64,000 nt of DNA from Pachypanchax playfairii. Lineage: Eukaryota > Chordata > Actinopteri > Cyprinodontiformes > Aplocheilidae. The notes beneath the pieces were generated by a model that worked only from the letters and a program-made list of their open reading frames with translations, did no database searches and was not told the origin of the DNA. Numbering within the stretch: the stretch's first letter is position 1; every line of letters begins with the position of its first letter. Where the stretch lies: positions 1 through 64,000 of the forward strand of contig SSNP01000308.1 in NCBI GenBank assembly GCA_006937955.1, given 5' to 3'. Shown one piece after another: positions 1-13,500 of this stretch. The translations under genes were made by a program, and so were the position numbers.

Positions 1-520
1 TGCCAGATATATGTGTAGCCCAACGTGTCCACTTGGTGCTACGCATACATCTGAGAAAGTATCTGAAAAGGGTATAGATATAATATATTAAGCTGATTAG
101 AGGACGTGCCAGCAAGTGTCTGCCTATCATGATTTGTCGTTAGCCAATCACAGTAAATCAAGCTCTTTCAAATCCAGTCGGTAAAAAAGCGCACACATTG
201 TTACCACCAAGAAATACTCAACTCATGGTTACGACAAATAAATGCACAGAGTGCTTACCTTTGCTCATTTTTCAACCAAGAAAACGTCTCTAGTTCTTCT
301 AAAACAGATTCAATAGCTGCTTTTATGTGTAGACCCACCAGTGGAGTCATGTTTGTTTTTCTTTGCCTGCCTAGGCACTTGCTGCCAGTCATGCCTGAAG
401 ACCCGTTCCAAAGCTCAATGCTAACACATGATTGGTCCTAACCACCAGTGGATTTGAGTCAGACAGTTTAGTTGGAGCAGCTCAAGGTTGAGTGTCCCTC
501 AGAAGTTTTTGAGTAAATAT
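1..520 (+). repeat. Dispersed repeat A, copy 1 (truncated by the window edge)
   Basis: This stretch matches 13326-13830 in the same orientation, base by base over long runs: an opening 'TGCCAGATnTATGTGTAGCC', 'GCCAATCA', 'AAATGCACA', then 'CATGTTTGTTTT' and 'CTTGCTGC'. The two copies differ by scattered substitutions and short indels, so they are old. I see no clear inverted ends or ORF. Family unknown. Confidence 0.7.
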
Positions 521-1853
521 CAAGAACAGCGGCCATGCTTGTGTGAGGACTGATGCAAAAACTGTACTTACATGGGCATCAAGGTCAGGGTCAACATAAT
601 AAAAAAATTTAAATAATATAGTTACCTCAGTTTGTTAACAGCATTTTCATGTTGTGAAAGTGTTTCTGTGTTCCATTGAAAGCCTGTCAAGATAAGGACA
701 GCATTTTTGGTTTTCTGTTCACGAGTGCAAAATATCTATATTTTCTTATATTGTAATCAAAAATATAGGTTATATTGTTTTTATAACCAATTTCCAGCCA
801 GTGAATGGGGAAATTACTGCATGCAAAGCAACGGAGGTGCAAAAGACTGCAAAAAAAAGCCACACAACACAAGTGATACTCAAAATATTTTAACAAGGTG
901 GGCAGGTCTGCTGCCTTATGCTCATTTTAACCACTTGTATCCAGGCTTTATTCATACCAATCCTAATTCCTCAAGAAGTCACAGATTAGAATTAATTCTT
1001 GTTCTATATTTATTATTTTATACTTGATGAGCCCTTGTGTAATCACAAGTGACCAAAAAAGTTAAAATATTTCTTTTATTTCGCAATAAAAAAATAAAGA
1101 ATGGCCTTCACTTTTTCAATCAAGTTGCATGTTGTTACATGTACCATACGTGTGTGTCAGACTGCCAGTGATCTTAATGTCACATAGCTCAATATCAATA
1201 GACTGGTAAGCTATTGATTTGCAGTAATTTATGGGTTGATGTGCCAAGATGAGGCATCTAAAACGAGCTGTCCACTTCCCTTTAAAGAGCTCTATTACAA
1301 CTCACACCAAAGATGGTCCACACGTGTCACTAAGAGCTAATTTACTTCCTCCACATACCATTTAGACAATTACTGAAACGCACATAGAAACACTGTGATG
1401 GAATGTCACTTAACGAACATACATCTTTTCCATCCCTACACCAGTCTGTGACTTGCTGTGTTTCTCCCTTCATTATTTTACATCTCCTCTGCTTGGATCA
1501 ACCAGTCTCAGGTTGATTTATTTATGTTACACAATGAAATTACAGCTTTGGTGCCTCCCAGTATGTTTCAGAGGGACATTTAATTTAACATCTAAAGTGA
1601 AGGAGGAAAATTAAATTGGTTTTCTGATAAGTGAAAACAGGACTTTAATTCAGGTCAGAATTATCTGTGAAATATAATAAATATTAAAGCACAACATCTT
1701 ACATAAAAGCTTTTTCTAATGTTAAAGGTTTTGATGCATTTCTCAACAAAATGCTGCAGTAGAAAAATTGAAAAACTTTCAGAAATTGTAATTATGTTAC
1801 ATTGTTGACATTTCAGTTATTCTCTACTTTAACTCTCATACTTTTTGTGTTAG
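1..1853. other. Upstream ush2a intron (partial)
   Basis: Non-coding sequence left of the first exon. The first roughly 520 bases are a dispersed repeat (separate entry). The rest is AT-rich with no ORF pattern I can assign; a pyrimidine-rich tract precedes the acceptor at 1853. Confidence 0.8.
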
Positions 1854-1960
1854 TTCCAACAGGACTGTCTTCACCTCGATTACATCCTGTGAATGAAACC
1901 ACCATTCAGATAGACTGGGACCATCCGGCAACACTCAATGGACCATATCCATTATATCAG
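1854..1960 (+). CDS. ush2a: ush2a window exon 1: N-terminal half of an FN3 domain
   Basis: Local residues 1-35, after two bases that complete a codon begun upstream. It starts PTGLSSPRL, has the FN3 strand-B/C core NETTIQIDW with its Trp, and ends LNGPYPLYQ on a codon boundary. The acceptor is a pyrimidine-rich tract ending TTAG and the donor is CAG|GTAAAA. Only FN3 strands A to C are here; the next exon leads into a LamG domain rather than the rest of the FN3 fold. Confidence 0.93.
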
Positions 1961-4900
1961 GTAAAATTGTTTGTGTAAATTTCAATCAATATTTACCTAT
2001 TAGTAATATTTTTTTTTGTAATTTTTCTTAATGACTTTGCTTTATGACTTTGTGGTTATTTCTGAAGTATTAACCTGTAATATGAAACATTTTATATCTA
2101 AAAATGTTAGGAAACACTGATTTACAGACCTTTCAATCTGTCTGCATGAAGATTCGCCTGGCTTCGGCTCCATCTTATTAATATTCAGTATGCGAATTTG
2201 TTGGACTCAGATTGGCCAACAAACTAGCCTATGAGAGCAAGGCTTCCTATTTCCTCCTTTATGCTAACAGCTTTTAGACAACTGTCTGCTTGGCATGTTC
2301 TCAATTGCGGGAGCTGATGAATACTAATGAGCAAAGTACTTGTGACATAACAAATACAGGCCAGTCGCTGTTTGCTCTATTTTGATACTAGCAAATGATT
2401 TTAAAACTCTAACAAACATTTATTTTGAGAAGAATGAAGAACAGGAACTAAAGAAGGCATACAAGACAGAATAGGTGATTAAACTGTTCGTATATCATGT
2501 CCGATAATACATGTCAGTACCGTTATTAATTAATTATATTTTTCATCAGATACGTGATACATCTTTCCAACAGAAAATCAGTTGATTGTAATTACACATC
2601 TAGACAAAAAATATCAAGGGCGCAAGTGTGGAATATTGGGACAGGGCCAAATATTTTGTGTCCAGAGTTCCTGGTTCCATAACAAATCACATGTGAGCCT
2701 GCAAGGTTGCCAAGTCTTCAACACAATCATTTGCAATTTGACAATTACCAGCAGCAAAGAGTAAAAGAAGCAGCCCTGAGGTAACTTGTAGTAAACCTAA
2801 GAAATCACGGCATCCTTCCCAAAATTTGAATACATACAAGAGAACAAAATGAGGATCAACATTGGAATGGGCAACCCAGCAGAAAAATCAGGAAGGGGAC
2901 GGGGTGAGTGGCTTAGAGTAGATGGTTTTGTTTTTCTACATGCGGGACTCCGATTTGACCACAAGGTCTAATTCTTACATATTGTACTTTTACATTAGTA
3001 TCACACTGGGATGTGATTGTTAGCAACAAGTTGGAGACAACATGTGCAAATTTTCATTTGAAGTGACGTTGAATTGGTGCATACATAATTGTGTGACCTG
3101 TGCTATTTATGACTGATCACACAGTGTATGTGATATAAACACAAACAATTTATGATGTGCTTATTTCCTTGTTGTATTAGTTATGAAGTATTTTTTCTTT
3201 TTGTTCCAGTTTGTTCACCAACCCCTCCCAGAGTTCTCATGGAAACTAAATTGAGAAGTAGTGCTTTATTTATTTACAGACGTGTAACATGTAACCCATC
3301 AACTATTTTGAAAAAAAGAGCGTTGTGTAAATTTAAAAAAAAATGTTTAAGCATCTTTAAAATTCCTTATCAAAGCTTTGAGATGTATGCAAATAAACCC
3401 CCTCAAAATTTTCAAACCTTTTTTGGAAACTTCCTTGCATTCAGTGATAAACTAGCGTTATCACTGTTTCTTTGCATTGAGAAGGTCACAGCTTCAGCTC
3501 CCAGAAAGAACCTGTCTGTGGAGTTTCATGCATGTGTTTTCTCAAACCAAAAACATATTTTAGCTTAATTGGTGATGCTAACTTGGCTTTAGCTGTAAGT
3601 GTGTAAATGATTGTTTCTCTACATGTGGCCTGGTGATGGAATGAACAAAATGAAGTGGGTGAAGATAGATGAATGGTCTGATGGATAGTTGAATGGATGT
3701 TTATGTCCATCCATCCATCTTCTTCCGCTTCATCCGGGGCCGGGTTGTGGGGGCAGCATTCTAAGCAGAGATGCCAAGACCTCCCTAACCATGCACACCC
3801 TCTCCAGCTCAACTGGGGAGACCCCAAGGCGTTCCCAGGCCAGCTGAGAGACATAGTCTCGACCAGCAAGTGTCCTTGGTCTTCCTTGAGGCCTCCTCCC
3901 AGTGGGACACTCCCGGAACACCTCCCCAGGGAGGCGACAAGGAGGCATCGGAAAACAGATGCCCAAGCCACCTCAACTGGCTCCACTCGATGTGAGGGAA
4001 TAGTGGCTCTACTCCAAGCTCCTCCTGGGTGACTGAGCTCTTCACCCTATCTCGAAGGGAGCAACCAAGCCACCCTGCGGAGGAAATTCATTTCGACTGC
4101 TTATATCCGCAATCTCGTCTTTTCGGTCCTGACCCAAATCCTGAGCAAGTATGATTGGTGACAGTGGATGAGCCCCAACCCCAGGCCTGGCTCCAGGATG
4201 GGGCCCCGGCTACGCCATACCGGGCAACGTCACGGTCCTTGATCTTGGTCTGTTCATAGAGGTCTTTTGAGCTGCACTTAGTCTGGCCCCTGGATGTTTA
4301 TCTATGTGAGATTATTTTTCCTTTAAAATTGTGTTTCTTATGTGACTGTGAATTATGTTTCTGTTTTATTTAAATGTTTAACATAAGCCCTAGGAGTATT
4401 ATACTTACTTTAAAATTATTCATCTAAAATTTTACAAAATCACTCATGGAGCCCTTTAATCCCTTTCAGCGTGTAATTCTATTTAATAGGTTTTATTCCT
4501 TCTTATTTTGCAGCTGGAGAGAACAGACATTTCCCTCTCGGACCCCCAAGAACCAGCTGTGAGAGGAACCAGATTCCCAGGAAATGGTTACTATCAGTTT
4601 CCAAGTAACACTCTTCCTAGCAACTCTGACTTCACTGGTAAGAAATTATGCCAGTACATGTTTTTACTCTGCATCAGCTAAAAAAGTAAGCTCATTCTTC
4701 ATTAGAGAATAACTGTATAACTTTCTAGAGAATAACTTTCTTAATTATGACAAAACTTGTAGTTGAAAAAAGTCAGAATCTTTCAGTTTGTCCTGATGTT
4801 TACTGAAATATTTTTTAGTATAATTTTTAATTTTTATAAAAATACATATTTTCTCATAACTTTCTGATTCGGTCTCATAAATCAACATTCAATACATTGA

Positions 4901-7512
4901 TGCTGTTCAATGTTTCTGTGAGTGTAGAGTAATGAAGATTCACACTGGTGAATGACGGTCTTATTTGCTTAGAAGTTTGGCTAATTTTTGAACTCCCACA
5001 CTACTGCAATCTTTAGTATTTATCTTCTTTGTTGGAGGAATATTACTTTATTAAATTTGATACATTTACAACCCCAATTTAAAAAAAGTCATTGGGATTT
5101 TATTTAAACTATAGATTAAAAACAATGATTTGGAAATCTCATAAATTCATATTTTGTTCACAATAGAACATCGTCAGATGTTAAACCTGAGATATTCCAA
5201 TATTTCATAGAAAATACCAACTTATTTTGAATTTGATGACAGCAAAAAGCTGGAACAGGGTGTTGTTTACCATTGTGTAGCAGCCCCTCTTCTTTTAACA
5301 ACTGTCTGTAAGCATCTGGAAAGTAAGAAGAACAGCTGCTGGAGTTTTATAAGCAGAATGTTGTCCCATTCTTGTCTAATGCAAGATTCTAGCTTTACAT
5401 TCAGCACACAGAGTTTTCTGCCGTGAGGCCATGTGTGTGGTTTAAGATTGTCTTGCTGAAATATGCAAGAACTTCCCTGAAAGAGATGTCTAGATGGGGG
5501 CAGATGTTGCGTTAAAACCTCTCTGTGCTTTTCAACATTGATGGAGCCTTTCCAGATGAATAAGCTGCTCACACCATAGGCACTAATTCAACAGCGTACA
5601 GAAATGCAGGATGTTGAACTGTCCACTGATAACAAGCTGAATGGTCCCTTTCCTCTTTATTGCACAGGACACAGGGTCCATTGTTTTCATTTTTTTTATT
5701 TGAACCAAATCTGACCACAGAACCGTTTCTCATTTCATTACTTTTGTTTTGTTTCCACTTCTACAGATTGAACCTCTGCCCATCTTTACGTCTGAGAGGC
5801 TCTGCCTCTCTGAAATTCACATATTTTACTCAGTCATGTTACTGAGCTGTTGCCAGTTAATCTAATTATTTGTCAAATATTCTTTCAGCCATTTTTTTTA
5901 TTGTGCCAAATACTTTCAAGCCATTAGTTGCCTCTGTGCATTCAGTCTACAGGTCTCCAAATATTTAGAAAAAATTTTGAAATTATGATGTGAAATTATA
6001 TATATAAAATATATTTATCAAATATTGAAACCTAAACAATTATTTAGAAAGTATATCAATAACAATTTTTCTGTATATTCCCATAAGTCTTCTATGTTGA
6101 AATATATCCTCTCCATTAGTGGAGCAAATCAGAGCTGGGCGGGGGGGCGGAGCAAATGACCCGGCCCTTTAAACCCAAATAATAAAGCTCTGACGGTGGT
6201 GGAGGGCTGGTGATGAGTTTTACCCGAAATGCAATTGGAGACAATATTGGTGATTCACTTGTAAATTTGTGCATCATAAAGCTACATGTGAGAGTGAAAA
6301 TAAAGCCAGTCATACAGCACAACATTTTTTGTTCAATATTTTACACCTACTACATTACTAAAGTCACGCTTTCTTGTAAAGCCTTTAGCAAACAAGGCTC
6401 AAACCTGACTGGGCAACCTATATTAACAATGCATAACACGGTGTATTACGCAGTATTATAATCTGTACTCAGACTCTTTACTACTCTGGGTTTAAGGGCC
6501 CATCTTCTTGCCCGTCTTCACCTCAGTCATGGAAGAGGCCCGACTCCCACATCACACCTCTGAGCTGGGCCCCTCTGATGCCCAGGTGAGGTGCGTGCCG
6601 CCCTCCCAGCCCCTCCTGAAGCCTCACCCCTAATCCTCTCAGAAAAATGGGCAGTGAAGATAAGATTAGTTGGATAAATCCTGATGAATAGCTCAGCGAA
6701 CACCATCACACTCGATCTTCATCACAATAATACAATATACTTATTTATCTTAAAATTAACTTTTCTGCTATTTTCATACACTCTACTTACCAGTTACAGA
6801 AATACCTAAAAGATGTGAGTTTTCCAACAAATAAATGAAACTGTTAAATCGTTTGACTTATTCGTTCACTTGGGTTTTTTGTTCATTTCAAGGATGTGCA
6901 CAAACATATCCATGATATCCTGTATTTACACCTAATTCCATGTTTGTGTTTTATTTTATGACTGAATAATAATCTCTAAGCCAACTAGCAACATTTCTTT
7001 AGAATGACTTCCCCAGTCATCCTAAAGGACAATTATCTTTCTGTTTACTAGCATCATTAAAGGGTTGAGCTGCACAGCTAAACATGTTCTGCTTCATCTG
7101 AGAACATCACCCAGTCTGACGCTCATAATTAATGACTGCTGATACTAATCAGCAGGATTGAGCATGCAAACCTCTTTGATGCCACTCGAGATTGCTTCAC
7201 TGTCCTGCTTAAACTTCGTATCATCGGTTCTTTTTGTCTGTGAGGACAAACATAAAGTGGGATGATTGTGAACATCTTTTCAAACTGTTTAATAGAAATC
7301 ACAAAAATACATTTTCATCTTGTTGAAGCAGGTTTTCTGAAGTCTGAGTGAGTGAGGTCCTCGCTTAATGCTGTTAATTCTTAATCATACAGCTGCAACG
7401 AATCAAGTAAAACAATTGTAAATTATCATATAAAATCTTGCTTAAATGACTAAGAATAACTACCACAATTATAATACAACTCTTAAAAAATTTGAACTAT
7501 ATATATATATAT

Positions 7513-7558
<46 letters not shown>

Positions 7559-10500
7559 TGTCTGTCCTACCTGCCATTTTATTTCCTTTCTTTACTATTT
7601 GGTCCATCTCTAATTTTCAGAAAAACAAATTCAAATTGTTCACACTATTCTTTTTCTTAAACTCGACAAACCCATCACGCCATTTCAAATATGTACATTC
7701 TTTCTTTTGTTTCATTTTGTTCATTTCGTCAGCAAGTTTCAGCTCATTTCTTCTTTATTTTGTACATTAAAAAAACTGAAATATTTAATGTGAATCAAGA
7801 AAAAAAATGTTTGATCTCTTCTTTTCCCCCTCTGGCTTGAAGGTAAATAGATCTCCCTGAACAGTGCCAACAAATAGATGATGATTTTTGCTATTGAGGG
7901 ATGCTTTCATTCCCCTCCACTTTCCTCCTCCATAAAGGGTAATGGATCAGACAATCACTTTCAGACCGGATCTATTCTGGACCATCAATGTGTCGGCAGT
8001 CCTCAAACCATCGCCCTTTTACAACCATCAATACTAATAGCATCATCTACAGACAATTATTCCCATAGAAGCGCACGGAACAGCGAACAAATCAAAGCCA
8101 AATTGGATTATGAATGTAATGCAGTGTAATGCCCCCTCAAGAGTCAATTGATCAGAGACAGACTCATCAATTGTTGATATCTTATAGAAACCTTGCAACT
8201 CCAACAATGATAACTGTACAACTATAACTTTTTTATATCAACTAAATCTTTAGGGCGCTTTTTAGTTCTGCAAGGACAGAAATGACATTTTTCTTTTAAA
8301 ATCACTTGAAATTACTTTTTTCAGGAAACTCACATAATTTATCTTTTTTCCAACTACTGATTCCTTAATGTTTCTGAGATAACGAATCATTTTTCTCTGT
8401 CTAACTCTGTCTGAGGAGTATTAATAACTTCTTGTTTCCATCCAGGCTTTTATTGGTGACTCTCTCATTTCCTAAACATCTGAGTTAGGGGTGCCTCCTT
8501 GAGCAGGGTCAATATTCTGTATGGTAAATCCTAGTTAAGGCACAAATCTTTTTCCATTTGAAATTGAATAATATTTGCCCTTTTCACCTGTCGTTTAATG
8601 GTTACTTTGCTGAAATTATTTTTGGCCAAAAGGTCTGTTTTCCATGTGCTATTAGTGTGATCTGAGTGCATGTTTCCATAAATTAAATTTGTTCTTCTAT
8701 GTTTAAAGATGCTTTTTAATGTCTAATGAGGATACTTAAGGTCAAAATAGGCCACATTGAGTTTTAGTTTAGATGAGGCAGGATTACTATATGTGTTTAA
8801 CCTGTGAGTGCTTGTTTCCATTAATTAATATTAGTTCATTCATCTTATTTATAAGGGTTCTGTTTCTTAATCCTTTGACTTTTTAGTCTTTGAGCTCATA
8901 TTTGAATCAGCAACCTTGTGCATCTCAGGACTGACATATGTTCTTAGTAAAATAATGTATGTAAATGGACATGGATTCAAACTTCCTCTCTGTAATTCTT
9001 CCCACTTTGGATCTATAATGGGTTGGATGGAATGGAGAAGATGTCCTGCTTATATTTTGCTAATCCAGATGTATTTTCTTCAACCCACAGTTAATGAAGA
9101 GGGATGAAGCATCACACAAATATTTTATAAAAAGAACAAAAAATGAATGCAAGGACAAATAGACCTGGATAATTTCCAGACACGTCTAATACAGCACATT
9201 GCTCTACAGTAACTAAGCAGGAAAGAGGGAAATGTTAAATGATACAAATTATTTTTCCTTAATTAATATGATTGATTGCTATGCATTGACGTTGAGAGGA
9301 AGGGTGGGTGGTGGGGAGTGGAGGGAGGGTGTGAAGGGAAAGTTTGCACAGACATCATTAGTTTTTCCCCATTTAAAGATTAATCAGAAGAGGCTGGGCT
9401 CTTTAATTCTGTCATTTGTATATTTAATGGGCTGCTGCAGAATCTATGGGTGTAATTAGCTAGCTGCCGCGCTCTCATTAATACGCCAGGCTCTGATTAA
9501 TGCCAGCAGAGAGCTAACATGACTGGAGTTATTCAGGTTATGTTGTGTAGATGATTACACACAACCTCCACTGTTTACTGAGACAGAGAGGAGAAACAAT
9601 GCCCATGAAACAATACTACCTAATAAATAAAACTCTTGACTGTGGACTGATCAGAATTGTGCTTGTTAATATTATTTTCTTTTCAGCATAATGAAAATGA
9701 AACCACCTAGACACCAAATTAAATTAAAAAATAAATTAGAATTTCCCTACTTAAGAGTGGGAATATTAGTCAGACATTTAAAACAGTATCCAACATAAAA
9801 ATGAAAACACAAGATGCCTCTAAAAGGAATGCACTATCACCTTTCTTTGTTTGTCCACATAACTATAAAGTAAGCTAATGAAGAAGGCCTAGATCTGACT
9901 TTAAATCTAGTGCTTTTGACTTTAAAGAAAACAGCTATTTACTTTCTGTATGTTGCTCTTTTTCACCTTGGGGATGACATCCTCCTTTAATAATCCTTCT
10001 AATAAAAACAACAACAAAAAAGATGTAATAGGTCTTAATTTGTCCCTCGAATAAAGATTTTTTTCAAATTAATTATTGAAAACTTATTGTTATTTTTCTG
10101 AAATATCAAACAAAAGTTAGTTAAATGATTGTTGTATTTGCACAATTTATGTGTTTTATAAAATGAAGATGAACTAAGAAACTGCTGATGCAAACCGAGA
10201 CTGCAGTCATTGGATGGAGTATGTTGTTACTATGATTATGCCAGTTGCCTATTGGATGAAATCCCACACTTGACTTGATGATAACTGAAGCTGTCAGTAT
10301 TGCAGTTAACAGCAATATTCATCACAAAACAATGACAAACCACCAACATCATCCACTGTTGCTCCAGTTAGCACAACTGGGAAAAGAAACTATGCTAGGA
10401 GTAATGAGCAATGACTACACCTGTCTTTACCTTGGGTCTATACCTGCAGTATATAATATAACTAGACTTGATATCAGCCTCTAGACTTGACTGATGGGAT

Positions 10501-13500
10501 TAAGAGTTCATATAGATCAGGAGATTCACAAGAGAAGTTGAGAGATAAAATAAATATACAGTATGAATTGGAATGCAGGTTTTTTTTGTTAGTTTGGGTT
10601 TTTGAAATGACAGAATCACTCACGTCCACCCACTTCATACACACCATGGCAGCCACCCAAACTTAGATGATTAAATCTATTTGAGAACACTTTCTGGCAT
10701 TTCATTGGATCAGAGAAACGGTACGTTTTTTCTGGTTGTCTAGGAAGGAAGGAAGCTGGTGCCTATCATGATAAGTGCATGTGATAAGAACATGGATTTA
10801 AAAGAGAGTTACATTTAGTTCTGAACATGACATGTTGATATTGATTCTCAGTAATTCAGGACTTGGTAACTGAATGAATCACCAATCAGCTGGATTATTT
10901 TTTTTATTCTAGAAGTTGTTTCACTTCCATCTAGGAGACTTTTTCAATTCAAAACTAAAACATAAAGAGTTCCAAGCTCAAGTTTATAAGTTTGAAATTA
11001 TTAACTTCTTAGATCTGAATTGAGAAAACTCCCTAAATTACATTCAAAACATCTTCAAAACAATTAGCTAAGATTCTGCACAAAACAGTTATGCACTATA
11101 TTGATGTTGTGTATGTTCAGTACAAGCATGAAAACCTAATGACTTCTTTGTAAAGTTTTAGGTTTTACCTTCATTTTGGAAACACCAAGGAAAATTTTAA
11201 ATATAAAATTACCTAATAGTTTTTGATGGAGAGTTTTCAAGTGAACAGTTTAAACTGAATTAGTTTGTTGAACCTCTGACTAAAAGAAATCGATGGAAAC
11301 TTGTTTTTAAATTTGTTTATCTGAGGATTTAATGTACAAGCAGACATGCAAGTGCATATAATGATCTTTATTATTCTGCAACAGTGCTGTGTTTGTGCGT
11401 CTGTGTGTGTTTGTGAAAAGTGTTTTTGATTGTACTGGATGTGGGACACAGTCACCTGTCATGGTGTATGCTCAGGTTTGTCTGTTGATGGCTCCAAAGT
11501 GGTTGTCAGTGTGAAGTAGCACAAGTCCTGGGGGAAAATCTGAAGGAAGTATTGCTGAGCATGAACAGTGTCACTAGATGCTGTACATCTGACATGCTTA
11601 CCCAACATCTTGTCTATCACTGTAAAATCACACAAACAAATGTCCTCGTTATCATATCAACAACGGGCACTTATATACGTTTCTCTTTTATTCACCTCTT
11701 TTAATAATGTAAAAATAAATGATCTTTATTTTTCATTAAACGACATAGATGTTGTGAAAACACCTGTGCAGGTGAGGAAGAATGTAATAATTATTTTTAT
11801 TGTTACTTCATCTGAATGTGTATCAAAATCCTGTGAGACCTGCTCGATGTGCACAGACTGACTCAAACTTTGCATGTGCATTATGACTTAATGTTACATT
11901 TCACGTTGGCTTCAGTTGAGATATTAAGATCAACCTAAATTAAAAATGTCAAAAGGAAAGAACTGGGTGTGGAATAGGTTAAAAAAGAACTGAATATGCA
12001 CAAAAGAAAGTATATTCAGAGAAGGGAGTAGTTACAATAAATAGGGTGAATAAAAGGGTCACAAGAAAAATGAGAAAGGTTAAAAGCAACAAGATGAAAG
12101 ATAGAAAGGATTGAGAGATTGAGAAGGTGTGATAAAAAGAGAGAAGGTTAAAAGAGGGTAATGTAATGTCAAGTATCTGTCATGACTTCACACTTCTATG
12201 TTGTGACAAGGTCATGAATGTAAATGACACATACCTGCGAGACACAAAGAACATAGGTTGAATGTAAGAAGATATTTTGCTTGTGTTTGCTCGTTCACTA
12301 TCATCACACTCGAATTAGTAACAGAATAAAATTGGAGCTAAAATTGCCAAAAAATGATTTTGCCTGTGGATGTTTGATAGTTTATGTGTAAAACACTGAA
12401 TAATGAGTTAAATGAAAGATTAACAATTGTTAAATTGACTATTAATATCTTTATAATAATGTCCTTTTCTTACTTTTGCTTTATTCTCAGTGCAACCAAG
12501 ATAAAATCCTTGTATTGTGTAAATAATAGTTCGCAATAAACCAATTCTGATTAATACTTGTTTTTGTTATTTTGTTTACTTACAGTATGTATAAACATCA
12601 GTCATAATCAGGGGTGCACATAAGTAATCCGCAGGTTCACTGTCAAAATATAAAAGGCACACCAGATGAAAAGTTGCAATGCGAGTTTGTGTACTTAACA
12701 TTTGTTTGGCTGAGCTGGGTGAATTTTTATGTTATTCAGAGGCGGGATTCATTATCGAATTGATGAAGAGTCCCAGTGACTTGTTTTGTTTGACTGATAT
12801 GTTTCTCAGCCTGAGCGCAGATGTTTCAGCTGACAGCTGATCAGCTGATCTCTCGCGTCTCTCACTGCACAGCTCTGCATAAGTGTGACAGATCAAAGTC
12901 ATGAAGATGTCCGTTTTTTCCATAAACTCTGTGTTATTCTGCATTCAGCAGATAGATGGTTACCGATGTGTAAACGAAATGTTTTATATTTACTTATGTC
13001 ACAATTAGTTCTAGTCAGTCAGTCCGGTGTGTCTCGCAGCTCACTACAGCATTCTACATTGTGGTAAAACGGAAAAAATTATGGAATAAGACAAATAGAT
13101 CATTGTGGCATAGACGCACAAAATTCTACCGTTTTGTGCTATAAAGTACAGAAAACTATCATTGTTTTAATCAACAAAATCATCTTCTGGATCCAAAAAA
13201 TTTTTTTGAAGGATTCTTCATCACTGTGAGCTAGAGCTGTATTTAACTTGTCTGCATGTAAATCAAAATGGTCCAGTGCTTGGTAGAAAATACAGGTTAA
13301 TTCTCGGTGCAAATTAACCTGGCTCTGCCAGATCTATGTGTAGCCCCACCTCCTGTCGAGTAGGGGAAACACATATATCTGGAAATGCTGAATTTGAAAC
13401 CATCTATAAAAGGGAGGGCCGCCTAATATAATGTTTTAATCTGATTGGAAGACGCGCCAACAAGTGTCTGACTTTGATGATTTGTCTTTAGCCAATCAAG

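Larger units (their letters stand above)
1961..4513. other. ush2a intron 1 (2.6 kb)
   Basis: It holds repeat B copy 1 (about 2140-2400) and a non-LTR retrotransposon 3' fragment (about 3711-4285). A short stretch near 3625-3660 recalls the 'TGTGGCCTGGTGATGG' phrase of a common fish repeat. The rest is unassigned AT-rich sequence. Confidence 0.75.

Noticed and set aside
3486..4045. Several overlapping ORFs on both strands
   Set aside because: The GC-rich retroelement fragment lacks stops in several frames by composition. Only the minus-strand reading at 3730-3966 matches a known LINE tail, and it is broken.
7492..7770. ORF across the TA/CA microsatellite
   Set aside because: Low-complexity translation with no start context, splice sites or family pattern.
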